NCBI GenBank assembly: GCA_029891385.1
Contig: JAIWQS010000267.1
Location: 24,170-88,169 of the forward strand
Source of the DNA: Erythroxylum novogranatense
Lineage: Eukaryota; Streptophyta; Magnoliopsida; Malpighiales; Erythroxylaceae
DNA: 64,000 nucleotides
Reading direction: 5' to 3'
The notes below the pieces were generated by a model, which searched no databases, was not told where the DNA came from, and worked only from the letters and a program-made list of their open reading frames with translations. The first letter of the stretch is position 1, and each line of letters opens with the position of its first letter. Shown piece after piece: positions 31,540 through 43,813 of the stretch. The position numbers were made by a program, and so were the translations under genes.

Positions 31540-34531
31540 TGTAACATCCCGTTACCCATGCTAGGGCTAGAATTGTGAATTTTGAGAATTTGTGAGAAAT
31601 TAGGAAAATGCACATCATGCATTATTAATTGTAACATGCACATTTTTGCACATTTATATGATTGCACATGCATTCCTTGACATTTCCGGGTACAATTGAA
31701 TTATTAATTATGATTAAAATGTGTTTTGGTGATTTTGATATTATTTAAGAAAATTTGGGATTTTTAGTGAATTTTAGAAAAATATTTATTTTTGGACCAA
31801 TCTGATTGTGACACGTGGACTAATTGTTGTGTGACAAATGACTTGATAATGTTAGAGCCATGTGTCAAATTGTCATTAACTCACATAGGTACATGTTTGG
31901 GTAAAGAGTTCGGCCGATTGCATGTTTCATTAGAGTTTACCTTCATCTTCTCCGAGTGTAGCAGACTGATTCTGTTGAGAGTAGGCTTTTGAATCTTACA
32001 TCAAGAGAGTGCTTAATCGGTTATCCTTAGTTTTCTTTACTCACCGTGAACTTCATTCTTGGAATTGGAACTTAATCAAGTAAGTGTTGTTTTCATGCAA
32101 TGCGTGACTATGGTCTGCTTTCCCGGTAGATGCATAGATATTTGAGTGTTGTTATAAGTCCGTTGATGCTTGAGTGATTGGAAATGTAGGCATGCACGCG
32201 AGGTTAGAGAAGTGGGTTTCGTGTTGAATAGAGTAGATGATTGTTTGAGTAGGAATTTGTTAATACAATTTTGAATGAACTCTAGATTGAAGATTTGTAA
32301 ACACTCTGTTAGGGTTTTGGGATAGTCGAAATGAACATGCAAACACTTTTGTCCGATGTTTATCGGTAGAAGTGGAACCGCATGCAGGAAGATCGGATTT
32401 GATGTTTAAGAATGAATCTTGAGTTTGATCTTATGTAAATGTTTCGAATCGGGTTAGGAGTTTATTGAAGTGAAGTTTTAGAGATTGTTTGGTATAGAAG
32501 TGAGAAGTCTGGAAAAAGAAATCGGGAAGACGAGTTGCGTAACCAGACGTCATGACGTGTTTTAATTTATTAAATCATGACGTGTAGCTTATTTTGTTTA
32601 TTCATCGCGACGTCTATTTTTTCCTCGCCGCGACGATCATTTTCTTCCTCGCCGCGACTTAGGTGACCCTCCCTTGATCTTGTCGCGGCGAACGCTGTAA
32701 AAATCCCGAGAAAATCAATTTTTTGGGCTGTTCGTCGCAACCTCATATTTTCCCCACGTCGCGACGAGCACCCATCTTTTGATAGCTTGAACATGCTTTC
32801 GTATTTTGACCATAACTTTCTCTATACTGATCCACTTTGGGTGATTCTTGATTTCCTGTAAACTAGAGACATAGGGATACAACTTTTATGAAGAAATGGA
32901 GTTTTAATTATGTCTCTAAGAGTTTCAAGTTTTGGTTGGAAGTTGAGGTATAAATTCTTCTGGAACTTATGAACCGTCTGGAATATTTTGAGGATATCTC
33001 TCGGTATACTAATCCAAATTAAACGATTTTGGTGTCCTTAGAAAGCTAAGAAATGGTGGAACAACTTTACAGAAGGAAGTTTTGTCTAATTTGGTAATTT
33101 ACCTGATCTAATTTAGTATGGAAAGTTGATCTGAATATGTTCTATAGGAAAAATCTGAAGTGGTCAATGAAGCTATGAGATTATTTGACATTGTTTGGTC
33201 CAATTCAATTGTAAGAATACATGGTATTAATGAGGGATTTGATTCCTAAATGATTTTTGATAAGGATCGCATGATTGCACCCCAGAATTGTCATTGAACA
33301 TGCATTGTGCATACATTCTATACATTGATATTTTTATGAAAGAACATTTGTGCAATTGTGAAAAGTGTGATATTTGTGAATGTGTTTTGCCTATTTTAGA
33401 GGAGCATATCGGACGTCAATCGGACATTGCCGGACCATCCAGGCAATAGTTTTTTGGAGCGTACTGTGAGTCAACCTAGATGTTTTCCTAGGATTGATTT
33501 AATTTGATTTGTTTAAGCTTCCAATATTGTTTTATTGCTTGCGATTTAATTATGAATTCCGGACTTAAATTGTCCGAGGAGATCAATATTTGGAAATTTA
33601 TTAGAAGTGCTTTGATTGTGACTTTGTTTGCGATAGAATTCTGAACGTGATTATAAATGTTATATGAATCCTCAACGAAAGTTGAATACCGGATTTAGGT
33701 CCGATGATTATGAGATTTGTTGAACATGTGATTGTGATACATGCGATATTCAGATTGATGCATTTCATAAAATGCATGCTCGGATAAAGCGTTGTGACTT
33801 GAATTGCTCAGATGAAGCGCTTCCACGTAGAGCTTTGCTCCGTGATATATGTGTGTGCATGTAGAGCTATGCTCCGTGATTCTATCTCGATTGAGTCCCA
33901 CGAGCCAAAGAATCTGTATAAGTATGTGATAGGCATTCATCACAAACAATAAGAACGAATGTGAGTCCCATATGCATATGTTTTGTTTATATATGGTGCA
34001 TTTGGCAATGATTAAATGTTACACTGATTGTGTGAGTTTTGAATTATAAATGTATCTGCTTATGAATGTTTGTGAATTATGTAATGTGTGCTTATGATTC
34101 GGTGAATTCATCAATGATGGTTCACTTATGGAGTTTGCAAAACTCATCAAAATTTGCAATGTGGCTTTTCAGGTACGAGTCAGGAGACCTAATTCCTTAG
34201 TCAGGACTTAAGGAATCTTTTGGTTAGAGATATGGCTCAGAGGTCTCGGTGACACCGTAAGTGTTCTAGCCTTATTTTGTCATTTTGTTGGGTATTGTAT
34301 AAGCTTTTACGCTTAGTTTTTTGGTGGTATCGATGTAAACTTTATGAATGAAAGGATTTAAATGGTTTTAAAATTTAGTTACTTTGAGTGCGTTAGATGA
34401 TGCCATGTGTTTGTTGGATTGCCATGTGTAAGTCGGATATGTTTTTGCTCCAACATACCATTGTCATAAGGTATGTACTTGAATGTCCTTCGGGTGTTCG
34501 GGTATTTGCCTTGTGGTAGTGGGATGTTGCA
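31540..34531 (+). repeat. Gypsy-B left LTR (2.99 kb)
   Basis: TGTAAC to GTTGCA, matched almost base for base by 36335-39313. It contains a palindrome cluster (about 32535-32775) and the modules 'cataactttctctatactgatcc' with GGTGATTCTTGA, shared with other long LTRs in the window. No gene is seen; ORFs such as 31792-31992 occur in both LTRs but lack family features. Confidence 0.85.
32535..32775. repeat. CGTCGCGACG palindrome cluster, Gypsy-B left LTR
   Basis: Repeated motifs CGTCGCGACG, CTCGCCGCGACG and decayed forms such as CATGACGTG where the right LTR (37330-37560) still has TGCGACGTG. The decay is mostly C-to-T and G-to-A at CG sites, as expected for methylated DNA. Confidence 0.7.
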
Positions 34532-34535
34532 TTTT

Positions 34536-34547
34536 TGGTATCAGAGC
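34536..34547 (+). other. Gypsy-B primer-binding site
   Basis: TGGTATCAGAGC, an exact tRNA-Met complement, four bases after the LTR end. Confidence 0.87.
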
Positions 34548-34666
34548 ATGGTTTGGCATCTTTAGGGAAATAATATGATTCATAGTGAAAGATTCGGACA
34601 GTAATTGCAGCTTTTGTTTGTTATAGGTCATCTTTCATAAGGGATCAAATTGGTGAGTCAGCTGAC

Positions 34667-35700
34667 ATGGAGTCTATAGGAGCCAATTTAGGGTCTCATG
34701 TACCTGAATTTTCTGAAATGCCTCTGAGAATTCCCGTGAACCGGGAAAGGAGATAAGATAAGTTGAGAAAGCAAGGGGCTGTGGACTTCTACGGAAGTAC
34801 AGATCTGGCTGAAGCAGAAGGATGGCTTGAGAGAACTGAAAGAGTGTTCGATCGATGAACTGTAGCGAGGAGAAATATGATTATCAGATCTCACTCTGCA
34901 AGGTCCCGCATACCAGTGGTGGAAGACCGTGTTGGGTAGTACCACCAGACCTTGTAGCTTGACCTGGGAGGATTTTTGATAGCATTTCGAGAGAATTACA
35001 TGCCAAAGATTTACATGGATCGGAAAATGAAAGAATTCTTAGATTTGAAGCAAGGCAAGCTCTCAAGAGCGCATAATGAGATAAGGTTCAATGAGTTAAT
35101 GGGGTATCGACGACCGATTCGACCGAGCAAGATAAATGTAGCGGTTTGAGGATGGTCGAATATGGAAATCGGGGCGAGGCTTGCCATCTCTAACTCATGC
35201 GATTTACGTAACTCCGGCAGCCTCGATCGTAATAGAGCATTTATTGAAGGATAGTCAGAGAGAGCTCAGGCGTGAGGATAGAGGAAAGAGGCAGAATGAA
35301 CCTCATGCTGATTCTGGTAGAAGCTTCAGAAAGCGCCAGAACAGATCGTCTCGATTCCAGTCTAGATCGAGACAATCTAGATTCCATAGAAGAGGTAGAT
35401 TTGTTCAGTCTGGAGGAGGCTTAGGACAGATGTCGGCCAGTAAGTCGCAACAATTTCTTGAATGTGAACATTGTGGTAAAAGACATGGTGGTGAGTGCTG
35501 GAGGATATTAGGAGCATGTTTTCGATGTGGCTCTTATGAGCATCAGATTAAGGATTGCCCTGAGTTGTTGGAATCACAGTCTGGAGCTAGAGGAGGAACT
35601 ATGATCGAGGTCTCGGCCAGCAGAGAGAAGCGGGCAGATCTGCATAAAGAGGCAGAGGTAGAGGTCGGACTCAACAAGGGCTCATGTCGGGATCGAGGTG
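34667..35700 (+). pseudogene. Gypsy-B gag with two zinc knuckles
   Basis: Start at the ATG 34667 (MESIGANLGSHVPEFSE). The gag core follows with KLRKQGAVDFYGSTD and EGWLERTERVF, then many frame breaks to about 35180. 35181-35801 carries the basic tail, CEHCGKRHGGECW and CFRCGSYEHQIKDCPE (two CCHC knuckles), and an acidic to basic linker. It is homologous to the Gypsy-A gag. Confidence 0.8.
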
Positions 35701-36141
35701 CGGAGCAATCAGCCGCAAACTCAGGCCAGAGTCTATGCCATCACCAGACAGGAGGCACAAGACCCCCCAGATGTGGTAGCAGGTGTGTTGAATGTTTATA
35801 ATTTTGAAGCTTATGCCTTTGGTAGATCCAGGATCTACCCATTCATTCATCACCCCACATCGGCATCTAAATTGTATCAGGAGCGAGAGGTACTAAAATG
35901 TGGGTTAGTGGTGAGCACTCCAGTGGGTAGCACAACAGTGATCGGTGAGGTATGTAAGAGGTGTATAATTCGGATTGATCAGGCAGAATTAGTAGCTGAT
36001 TTGATCATATTGCAGTTGAGAGAGATAGACCTCATCTTAGGCATGGATTGGCTCACTGCTCATAGGGCAGTGATGAATTGTTATACTAAAGAGGTAGTGC
36101 TTGAATCTCTAAATCACCGAGAGTGGTGTTTGAGGAGTTAG
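35698..36141 (+). pseudogene. Gypsy-B protease
   Basis: ARVYAITRQEAQDPPDVVAG leads in; then the active-site region is out of frame by one base (35815-35850 reads LVDPGSTHSF in a neighbouring frame). After that VVSTPVGSTTVIGEV, LREIDLILGMDW and HRAVMNCYTKEVV match the Gypsy-A proteases. The frame stops at 36141. Confidence 0.77.
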
Positions 36142-36334
36142 TCAAAAGTGCCGGCCGACTAATTTCTTTTCTAAGTGCTTTGAGATTGATCCGAGGTGGA
36201 TGTGAGGCTTATCGCCCACATAGTTGACACTCGGAATGAGCTATCCATTCGGGATATTCCAGTTGTCAGAGAATTTTCGGATGTGTTTCCGGCTGAACTA
36301 CCAGGATTACCTCCAGATAGGGAGGCAGAGTTCA
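36142..36334 (+). pseudogene. Gypsy-B RT start, cut by deletion
   Basis: Minor frames show the link to RT: IRGGCEAY near 36190, then [29 protein letters not shown] at 36250-36333 (split here only for reading; the run is continuous in one frame). At 36335 the LTR begins. Everything downstream of the [13 protein letters not shown] motif is deleted. Confidence 0.75.
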
Positions 36335-39313
36335 TAGGGCTAGAATTGTGAATTTTGAGAATTTGTGAGAAATTAGGAAAATGCACATCATGCATTATTA
36401 ATTGTAACATGCACATTTTTGCACATTTATATGATTGTACATGCATTCCTTGACATTTCCGGGTACAATTGAATTATTAATTATGATTAAAATGTGTTTT
36501 GGTGATTTTGATATTATTTAAGACATTTTGGGATTTTTAGTGAATTTTAGAAAAATATTTATTTTTGGACCAATCCGATTGTGACACGTGGACTAATTGT
36601 TGTGTGACAAATGACTTGATAATGTTAGAGCCATGTGTCAAATTGTCATTAACTCACATAGGTACATGTTTGGGTAAAGACTTCGGCCGATTGCATGTTT
36701 CATTGGAGTTTACCTTCATCTTCTCCGAGTGTAGTAGACTGATTATGTTGAGAGTAGGCTTTTGAATCTTACATCAAGAGAGTGCTTAATCGGTTATCCT
36801 TAGTTTTCTTTACTCACCGTGAACTTCATTGCTGGAATTGGAGCTTAATCAAGTAAGTGTTGTTTTTCATGCAATGCGGTGACTATGGTCTGTTTTTCCC
36901 AGTAGATGCATAGATATTTGAGTGTTGTTATAAGTCTGTTGATGCTTGAGTGATTGGAAATGTAGGCATGCATGCAAGGTTAGAGAAGTGGGTTTCGGTG
37001 TTGAATAGAGTAGATGATTGTTTGAGAGTAGGAATTTGTTAATACGATGTTGAATGAACTCTAGATTGGAAGATTTGTAAACACTCTGTTCGGGTTTTGG
37101 GATAGTCGAAATGAACATGCAAACACTCTTGTCCGATGTTTATCAGTAGAAGTGGAACTGCATGTGTGAAGATCGGATTTTGATGTTTAAGAATGAATCT
37201 TGAGTTTGATCTTATGTAAATATTTCGAACTGGGTTAGGAGTTTATTGGAGTGAAGTTTTAGAGATTGTTTGAGGGGTATAGAAGTGAGAAGTCTGGAAA
37301 AAGAAATCGGGGAAGACGAGTTGCAGAACCAGACGTTGCGACGTGTTTTAATTTATTCGTCGCGACGTGTAGCTTATTTTGTTTATTCGTCGCGACATCC
37401 ATTTTTTCCTCGCCGCGACGTTCATTTTCTTCCTTGCCGCGACTTAGGTGACCCTCCCTTGATCTCGTCGCGGAGAACGCTGTAAAAATCCCGAGAAAAT
37501 TTTTTGGGCTGTTCGTCGCGACCTCATATTTTCCCCACGTCGCGACGAGCACCCATCTTTTGACAGCTCGAACATGCTTTCGTATTTTGACCATAACTTT
37601 CTCTATACTGATCCAATTTGGTGATTCTTGATTCCCTGTAAACTAGACACATAGGGCTACAACTTTTATGAAGAAATGGAGTTTTAATTCTGTCTCTAAG
37701 AGTTTTAAATTTTGGTTGGAAGTTGAGGTATAAATTTTTTTGGAACTTATGAATCGTCTGGAATATTTTGAGGATATCTCTCGGTATATTGATCCAAATT
37801 AAACGATTTTGGTGTCCTTAGAAAGCTAAGAAATGGGGAACAACTTTACAGAAGGAAGTTTTATCTAATTTGTTCATTTACCTGATCTAATTTAGTATGG
37901 AAAGTTGATCCGAATATGTTCTATAAGAAAAATCTAAAGTGGTCAATGAAGCTATGAGATTATTTGACATTGTTTGGTCCAATTCAATTGTAAGAATACA
38001 TGGTATTAATGAGGGATTTGATTCCTAAATGATTTTTGATAAGGATCGCATTATTGCACCCCGGAATTGTCATTGAACATGCATTGTGCATACATTCTAT
38101 ACATTGATATTTTTATGAAAGAACATTTGTGCAATTGTGCAAAGTGTGATATTTGTGAATGTGTTTTGCCTATTTTAGAGGAGCATATCGGACGTCAATT
38201 GGATATTTCGGACCATCCAGGCAATAGTTTTTTGGAGCGTACTGTGAGTCAACCTAGATGTTTTCCTAGGATTGATTTAATTTGATTTGTTTAAGCTTCC
38301 AATATTGTTTTATTGCTTGCGATTTAATTATGAATTCCGGACTTAAATTGTCCGAGGAGATCAATATTTGGAAATGTATTAGAAGTGCTTTGATTGTGAC
38401 TTTGTTTGCGATAGAATTCTGAACGTGATTATAAATGTTATGTGAATCCTCAACGAAAGTTGAATGCCGGATTTAGGTCTGATGATTATGAGATTTGTTG
38501 AACATGTGATTGTGATACATGCGATATTCAGATTGATGCATTTCATAAAATGCATGATTAGATAAAGGCGTTGTGACTTGAATTGCCCGTATGAAGCGCT
38601 TCCACGTAGAGCTTTGCTCCGTGATATATGTGTGTGCATGTAAAGCTATGCTCCGTGATTCTATTCTGATTGAGTCCTACGGGCCAGCAACTGTATAAGT
38701 ATGTGATAGGCATTCAGTCACAACAATAAGAACGAATGTGAGTCCCATATGCATATGTTTTTGTTTATATATGATCTGTTTGGCAATGATTAAATGTTAC
38801 ACCTGATTGTGTGAGTTTTGAATTATAAATGTATCTGCTTATGAATGTTTGTGAATTATGTAATGTGTGCTTATGATCCGGTGAATTCATCAATGATGGT
38901 TCACTCATGGAGTTTGCAAAACTCATCAAAATTTACAATGTGGCTTTTCAGGTACGAGTCAGGAGACCTAGTTCCTTAGTCAGGACTTAAGGAATCTTTT
39001 GGTTAGAGATATGGCTCAGAGGTCTGTCAGTTGACACCAGAAGTGTTCTAGCCTTATTTTTGTCATTTTGTTGGGTATTGTATAAGCTTTTACGCTTAGT
39101 TTTTTGGTGGTATCAGTGTAAATTTATGAATGAAAGGATTTAAATGATTTTAAAATTTAGTTACTTTGAGTGCGTTAGATGATGCCATGTGTTTGTTGGA
39201 TTGCTATGTGTAAGTCGGATATGTTTTTGCTCCAACATACCATTGTCATAGGGTATGTACTTGAATGTCCTTCGGGTGTTCGGGTATTTGCCTTATGGTA
39301 GTGGGATGTTGCA
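36335..39313 (+). repeat. Gypsy-B right LTR, first ~22 bases missing
   Basis: Starts at TAGGGCTAGAATTG, equal to base 23 of the left LTR, and ends GATGTTGCA. It carries the palindrome cluster at 37330-37560 in better condition than the left LTR. Confidence 0.85.
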
Positions 39314-40998
39314 ATTTAGTACATCAGAAATTGAGAAACTAACTAGGTTACTCACCTGTAACTTCCGAGCTACTACCTATAAGTCCCAGCAATATCTGTG
39401 GAATGACGATCCAACGGTGCCTCTATAACAGTTAAATAGTTTCTCATTACTAGATATTCAATTTAAAACAATTCAATGATGCATATGTCTTAATGAAAAT
39501 ATGTACAATGCATTCATGATTTTCCGGCGCTAAAACCCAATTCCGTAATCTCTTGCCTCATAACCAAAATTCACTATTCACTATGTCAATAGTATCCAGT
39601 AATTTCATAAGTCTCCAATTGAAACTCCAATTGTCATGATAAAATCCTTAAGTTACAATAAGAAACTATAATCAATTTTTTTCTATAATTGGGACCATAC
39701 TAAATTAAATTCTAACTCTCATTCAATTCCTCAATTGTAGACCTCTTTCTCTAGTTCATAACGAATCAAGAATCACCTCAATTGGAGGTCTATACCATAA
39801 GTTATGCCCCATAAATAAAAATACATCCAATCAAAATTTGCTCTCATGGCCTCACATCTCTTGGCATGGCGGGGAAACGTCGCAAATAACATCTTCCTAA
39901 CGCCTCGCCACGATGTTCTACAGATAACTCGTCACGGCGAAACATTCGTTTGCTCGCCGCGACGTCTCGCGTGGCTCGCCGCGGCGAGCACGCTTTTTCT
40001 CGTCGCAACGTGGCCTTTTTCAGACGTCGCGATGTGCGAGTCTCACCTTCTTCCCCGATCGATTTTTCATCTTTCACTCTCTAAAAACCAGTATTAATCA
40101 CTCTCAACTACCCATTTCTTACACAATAAAAACCATAAATGCATCAAACAACAATAAATAACAACATTAAAGCCATTAAACTTACCAAATCGAAGCTCAA
40201 ATCCTTAAACCCTAAATCTCCGAAATCACCTCCAACCTCTAGCAACCACGGAGATCTCCCATAGCCAAACCAAACATCCACATCTCTAAGATTTCCTGCT
40301 GATCTTCAACCACAATGAAAAGGGAAACAAGCAAGACTCTCCAAGGGGAAAAATCAAAGTCGACGAAGGGAAGAGGAAGGAGAAGAGGAAGTTAGCCCTA
40401 GGTTTTCAAAGGAAAAATTTAAACTTAGGGCAATTTAAAGGGTTGGTCCTTAACCTATAGTTCATCAAACACAAGTCCTCAAATTCATTAAATTTCAGTC
40501 TCTAAATTTCAATGGCTTATCATAATTATTCCTAACAGCACAAATCAAATTTTTCTATGCCATTTACCCATCAATTTCTGAACCGGAATCTAATTCATCA
40601 GTCTTTAAGTCAATTTTTCGGTCTAGGCCTATAACTCTAAAAATTCCAAAAAAATTTCTATAAATCCTCAAAAATATAAGACACTAGATCCTATACTCTA
40701 ATTTAAAATTTTGAAATCCCTAAAATTCAATTCTCACTCCAATTTAACTATACAAACCCAATTATGCCATAATTCCCAATAAATCATAATTAAACCTAAT
40801 TATCTCGAAAATTTTCAAATCAATTCATGATCACAATCAAATGCCGAAAAATGCCATGAATGCATGTACCTATCAATGCATGTGAAATTAATTCATTCCT
40901 CTATAATTAGAGGTCAATGAATGCTCAATCAAGAAATGCGATGATCCTACCGCACTAAATTACCCAAATAACCTTCCCATCGGTGATGGGATGTTACA
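39314..40998 (-). repeat. Gypsy-A 5' LTR, distal part
   Basis: Continues the LTR interrupted at 31539, after the second ATTTA. It matches 11810-13384. The palindrome cluster (39841-40040) is longer than in the sister LTR. The element's outer end is GTTACA at 40998, followed by ACTAG. Confidence 0.85.
39841..40040. repeat. Expanded CGTCGCGACG-type cluster, Gypsy-A 5' LTR
   Basis: About ten half-sites or full palindromes (CTCGCCGCGACG, ACGTCGCGA, CTCGTCGCAACG, CTCGCCGCGGCGAG). The 3' LTR has roughly half this length. The ORFs across it, on both strands, are by-products of the repeats. Confidence 0.65.
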
Positions 40999-41003
40999 AC
41001 TAG

Positions 41004-41765
41004 CGGGCAGGCGGGAGAAGCCTATGGATAGACAGGTGCACCTGACTCAGATGGGACTACCACAAACCCAAAGAAAGCACATAATTCACACAATTCAAAA
41101 TCAATTGCCTCAACTGGCATTTACAAATTCATTTTCACGTAATTGCCAAAATGGCAATCTTTTTTCGAAATCACAAGTTCTTATTTTTTTCACTTAACAA
41201 ATCATTAAACAAATCATTTCAACAAAAATTGATAATCAAAGAACATCACATACAAGTTCAAAAAATCACCAAGAGTAATTCCTACAAAAATTCTAAGTCA
41301 TTGGAAACCTTAATTCACATTTATTATAAAAACGGTAATATGCCTATTAACCCAATTATTAAGGAATCACACCTTAATTCTTTTAACTTTGGGATTTATC
41401 AAATGGCCTTGCTTCTTCCTCCAAATGCCTCACCTCACCTTCATTAAACATAATCATCCCATAAGCATAAGAGAAAGCAAAATTGGAATTCCTAAGGAAA
41501 GAAAGACATGAATTCAACCCCATCTAACCTTACCCATAAGGTTTCTAAGCTTTTAGCATCAAAACCTATCTAAAAATCCATAAATTTCACATTTTCTTAC
41601 CTTAAAGATTGAAACCCACGAAATTCTCTTATTGCTTCCAATAGAGGATTAAACTTTCCTCTACCTTCTTCCTTATAAAAGATCACTCTAATTCCCTTTT
41701 CTAAAGCAAAATAAACCAAAGCTCTTACTTCTCTTCTTCTTCTTCTTCTTCTTCTTCTTCTTCTT

Positions 41766-41796
<31 letters not shown>

Positions 41797-42298
41797 TCTC
41801 CACCGAAAGTCTCCTCTTCTCCTTTCTCTTAGGTAGTTTTGTTGGTCTCTTGTAAAAGCCTTAGGGAAATAAGTTATAACTTATAACATAACCCCAAAAC
41901 TACAACGTTTCATCATTCCCTTCTTATTTTTCCTTAACAATTTTCGTAAGTCTATTAAAAGACTTAGGTAATAAAGTTGCTTCCTTCCTTCATACGACTA
42001 CTCCACTTTTGCTTCATTTCTTATTGTTTTAATTAAACTAAAAGACCAATTAAGCCTCCTCCTTAGCCTTTAACCTTATAAACTTAAGTAAACTTCATAA
42101 AATACCCTTACACCATCTTATGCCTTTAACTTCTAACAATTTATCAAAACTCTAATTTAACTAAAACCCTTCCATTTATTTCTATTTATTAAGCACTAAG
42201 ATCCCACTAAATATCCCAAATTAATTTCAAAAGGGAAATTAGGCAAACTAAACCTAAAAAATAATTTAAACATGCTTAATGCGAATTGGGGCCCAACA
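41004..42298. repeat. Fragment 3 of LTR-W, ending GGGGCCCAACA
   Basis: Continues the sequence left at 10850. Its right end, read on the minus strand, is TGTTGGGCCCCAATT and ATTAAGCATG, similar to the start of the solo LTR at 43521 (TGTTAGCCCCAATT, ATTAAGCATG). So it is probably a minus-strand LTR whose 5' end is 42298. A TTTATAAGG motif on the minus strand near 41676 may be its promoter. It has no coding potential. Confidence 0.5.
41731..41796. repeat. (CTT)n microsatellite
   Basis: About 22 uninterrupted CTT units. The Arg-rich ORF on the other strand is a translation of this repeat. Confidence 0.9.
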
Positions 42299-43098
42299 GT
42301 TTATCTTGATGAGAATTATATTCTTGATGCAACAAAAGAAGACAAGAAATCCTCCCAAAAGAATTCATTATTAATCCAATCTAACCCTAAATAATGTTTA
42401 TTATGATGTATTTATAACCTTTGAAAAGAAAGAAACCCTAACTACATAGAAGGCCTTAAAACATGGGTCTCCCACCAAAATAATTAAAGCCCAAACTAAT
42501 ATTTCTAAAATACAACCAATTAAATCCAAAAGTTTTAAACAAGCCTAAGACACAAGTAGTAGGCTGTCGAAAGTTATGCTTTTAATGTAACATAATTAAT
42601 TAAATAAGAGGGAAAGTTTTCTTTCTCATTCCACTCAACTTGATTAGTTATCTTGTCATTAACTTTCATTATCTCTTGAGATTCTATGCAATCTACAATT
42701 TGGCCAATATATGATTAAAGTACTTCTTTGAACTTCTTAGCTCTTGATTTTGTTTTTGGTCTCTCTGGCATTATTAGCTCGTCTTTAATGCTATTTCGTT
42801 TACAAAATCTCACTATAGTGCTCACGTCACGAGCTTTTTCAAGGTTGCAGGACTTTGCAATTCATTGTTGATGTGCATCAGAGATGTTCATCCTCCATAA
42901 TTTACTTGATTTAAACCTAATTGAAGTAAGTATTCCCTTTTAGCTTTTTCATCCCATTAGCTTTCGTTTACGATTCATGTAAACACAAACGAATAGTCTT
43001 TGCTCTCGTCCTTTTTCAAATAATATATTAACTATGATTAATATATCATTCATTTGTCAAAATTTTGGTTGTTCCTTAAGAAACGTTTTTATGCTACC
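42299..43098. other. Unassigned AT-rich sequence, probably 3' part of element Y
   Basis: No ORF of note. On the minus strand at about 42690-42790 a short run (PERPKTKSRAKKFKEVL) resembles a basic segment found in plant gypsy polyproteins. No integrase was recognised, so the integrase of element Y is missing or unrecognisable. Confidence 0.4.
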
Positions 43099-43520
43099 TA
43101 CTCGATAATGCATCAATCATAACATTTTCCTTACATTGCTTATATTTAATCACATATGGAAATATTTCAAGATATTCCACCCAACTTGCATGTCTTTTGC
43201 TTAATTTCCCTTGTCCCTTCAAGTACAAGGCATAAAGCTCCTTATCATAAGTGAAGTAATTCAAGACTAATCCGCTTAACTTCTCCTTGAATATGCTATG
43301 GGATGATTCTCCTACATTAAAACATCCCCAATACCAATCCTAGAAGCATCACATTCAATTTCAAAAGTCTTGGAAAAAATAGGAAAATGCAAAACAAATG
43401 CAGCACATAACTTTTCCTTAAAGTATTAAATACATTCTACTATTCTTTCTCCCATCTAAAACCAACATTCTTTTTAATGATTTAATTCAATAGAGCGGCA
43501 ATAGTAGAGAAATCTTTAAC
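43099..43520 (-). pseudogene. Element Y RNase H end (minus-strand Ty3/gypsy)
   Basis: Minus-strand frames with stops show [13 protein letters not shown] (RNase H Asp motif) near 43340-43380, [22 protein letters not shown] near 43175-43230, and VMIDALS near 43110. It continues the RT at 46351 once the solo LTR is removed. Confidence 0.65.
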
Positions 43521-43805
43521 TGTTAGCCCCAATTTTTTTTTAAAAATTAAGCATGATTAGATTAATTGAGTAAGTTATGTTAGCATTAATTGAGTTGAGA
43601 TTAATTAATATGTGATAGCATTAAAGAGTTAGGTGGTGAGTTAATGAGGTTAAATGTGTTAGTTGGGCCTTAATGAGGTAGGAAAGAAAGAGAATAAGTG
43701 GGCTTGAAAGATAAGTGGGCTTGAGAAGTTTAAAGAGGAAAATAAGAAGGGAGGAAGAAGAAGTGAATGGGCTTGGGCCTATGGGCTTAAGTAATTAATA
43801 AGGAG

Positions 43806-43813
43806 TATAAAAG
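43806..43813 (+). promoter_or_regulatory. TATA box of the solo LTR
   Basis: TATAAAAG about 285 bases into the LTR, followed by a purine-rich GAG stretch as is common for LTR transcript starts. Confidence 0.5.

Larger units (their letters stand above)
31540..39313 (+). mobile_element. Gypsy-B: internally deleted Tekay-like element nested in the Gypsy-A LTR
   Basis: Flanked by ATTTA (31535-31539 and 39314-39318). It has ~3 kb LTRs (TGTAACATCCCG to GATGTTGCA), a PBS, gag and protease, and then breaks off at the very start of RT and joins the 3' LTR. RT, RNase H, integrase, the PPT and the first ~22 bases of the 3' LTR are gone. It is therefore non-autonomous. The LTR start TGTAACATCCC resembles the Gypsy-A LTR start on the minus strand, so the two are related families. 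Confidence 0.87.
10851..40998 (-). mobile_element. Gypsy-A: Tekay/Del-like chromovirus, minus strand, split by Copia-2 and Gypsy-B
   Basis: Flanked by ACTAG (10846-10850 and 40999-41003). Read on the minus strand it has a 5' LTR (40998 to 30603), PBS, gag, protease, RT, RNase H, integrase with GPY/F and a chromodomain-like tail, PPT and a 3' LTR (13384 to 10851). Removing Copia-2 (14569-25724) and Gypsy-B (31540-39313) leaves about 11.2 kb, including an extra 1.38 kb tandem copy of gag-protease. LTR length of 2.5-2.6 kb and the chromodomain-like end point to the Tekay/Del lineage. Confidence 0.87.

Noticed and set aside
31792..31992. 66-residue ORF present twice (also 36565-36765)
   Set aside because: It recurs because it lies in both Gypsy-B LTRs; no domain and no coding bias seen.
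34536..34560. tRNA gene fragment
   Set aside because: TGGTATCAGAGC next to an LTR end is a primer-binding site; no cloverleaf is present.
41597..41803. Arg-rich ORF on the minus strand
   Set aside because: Product of the (CTT)n microsatellite.
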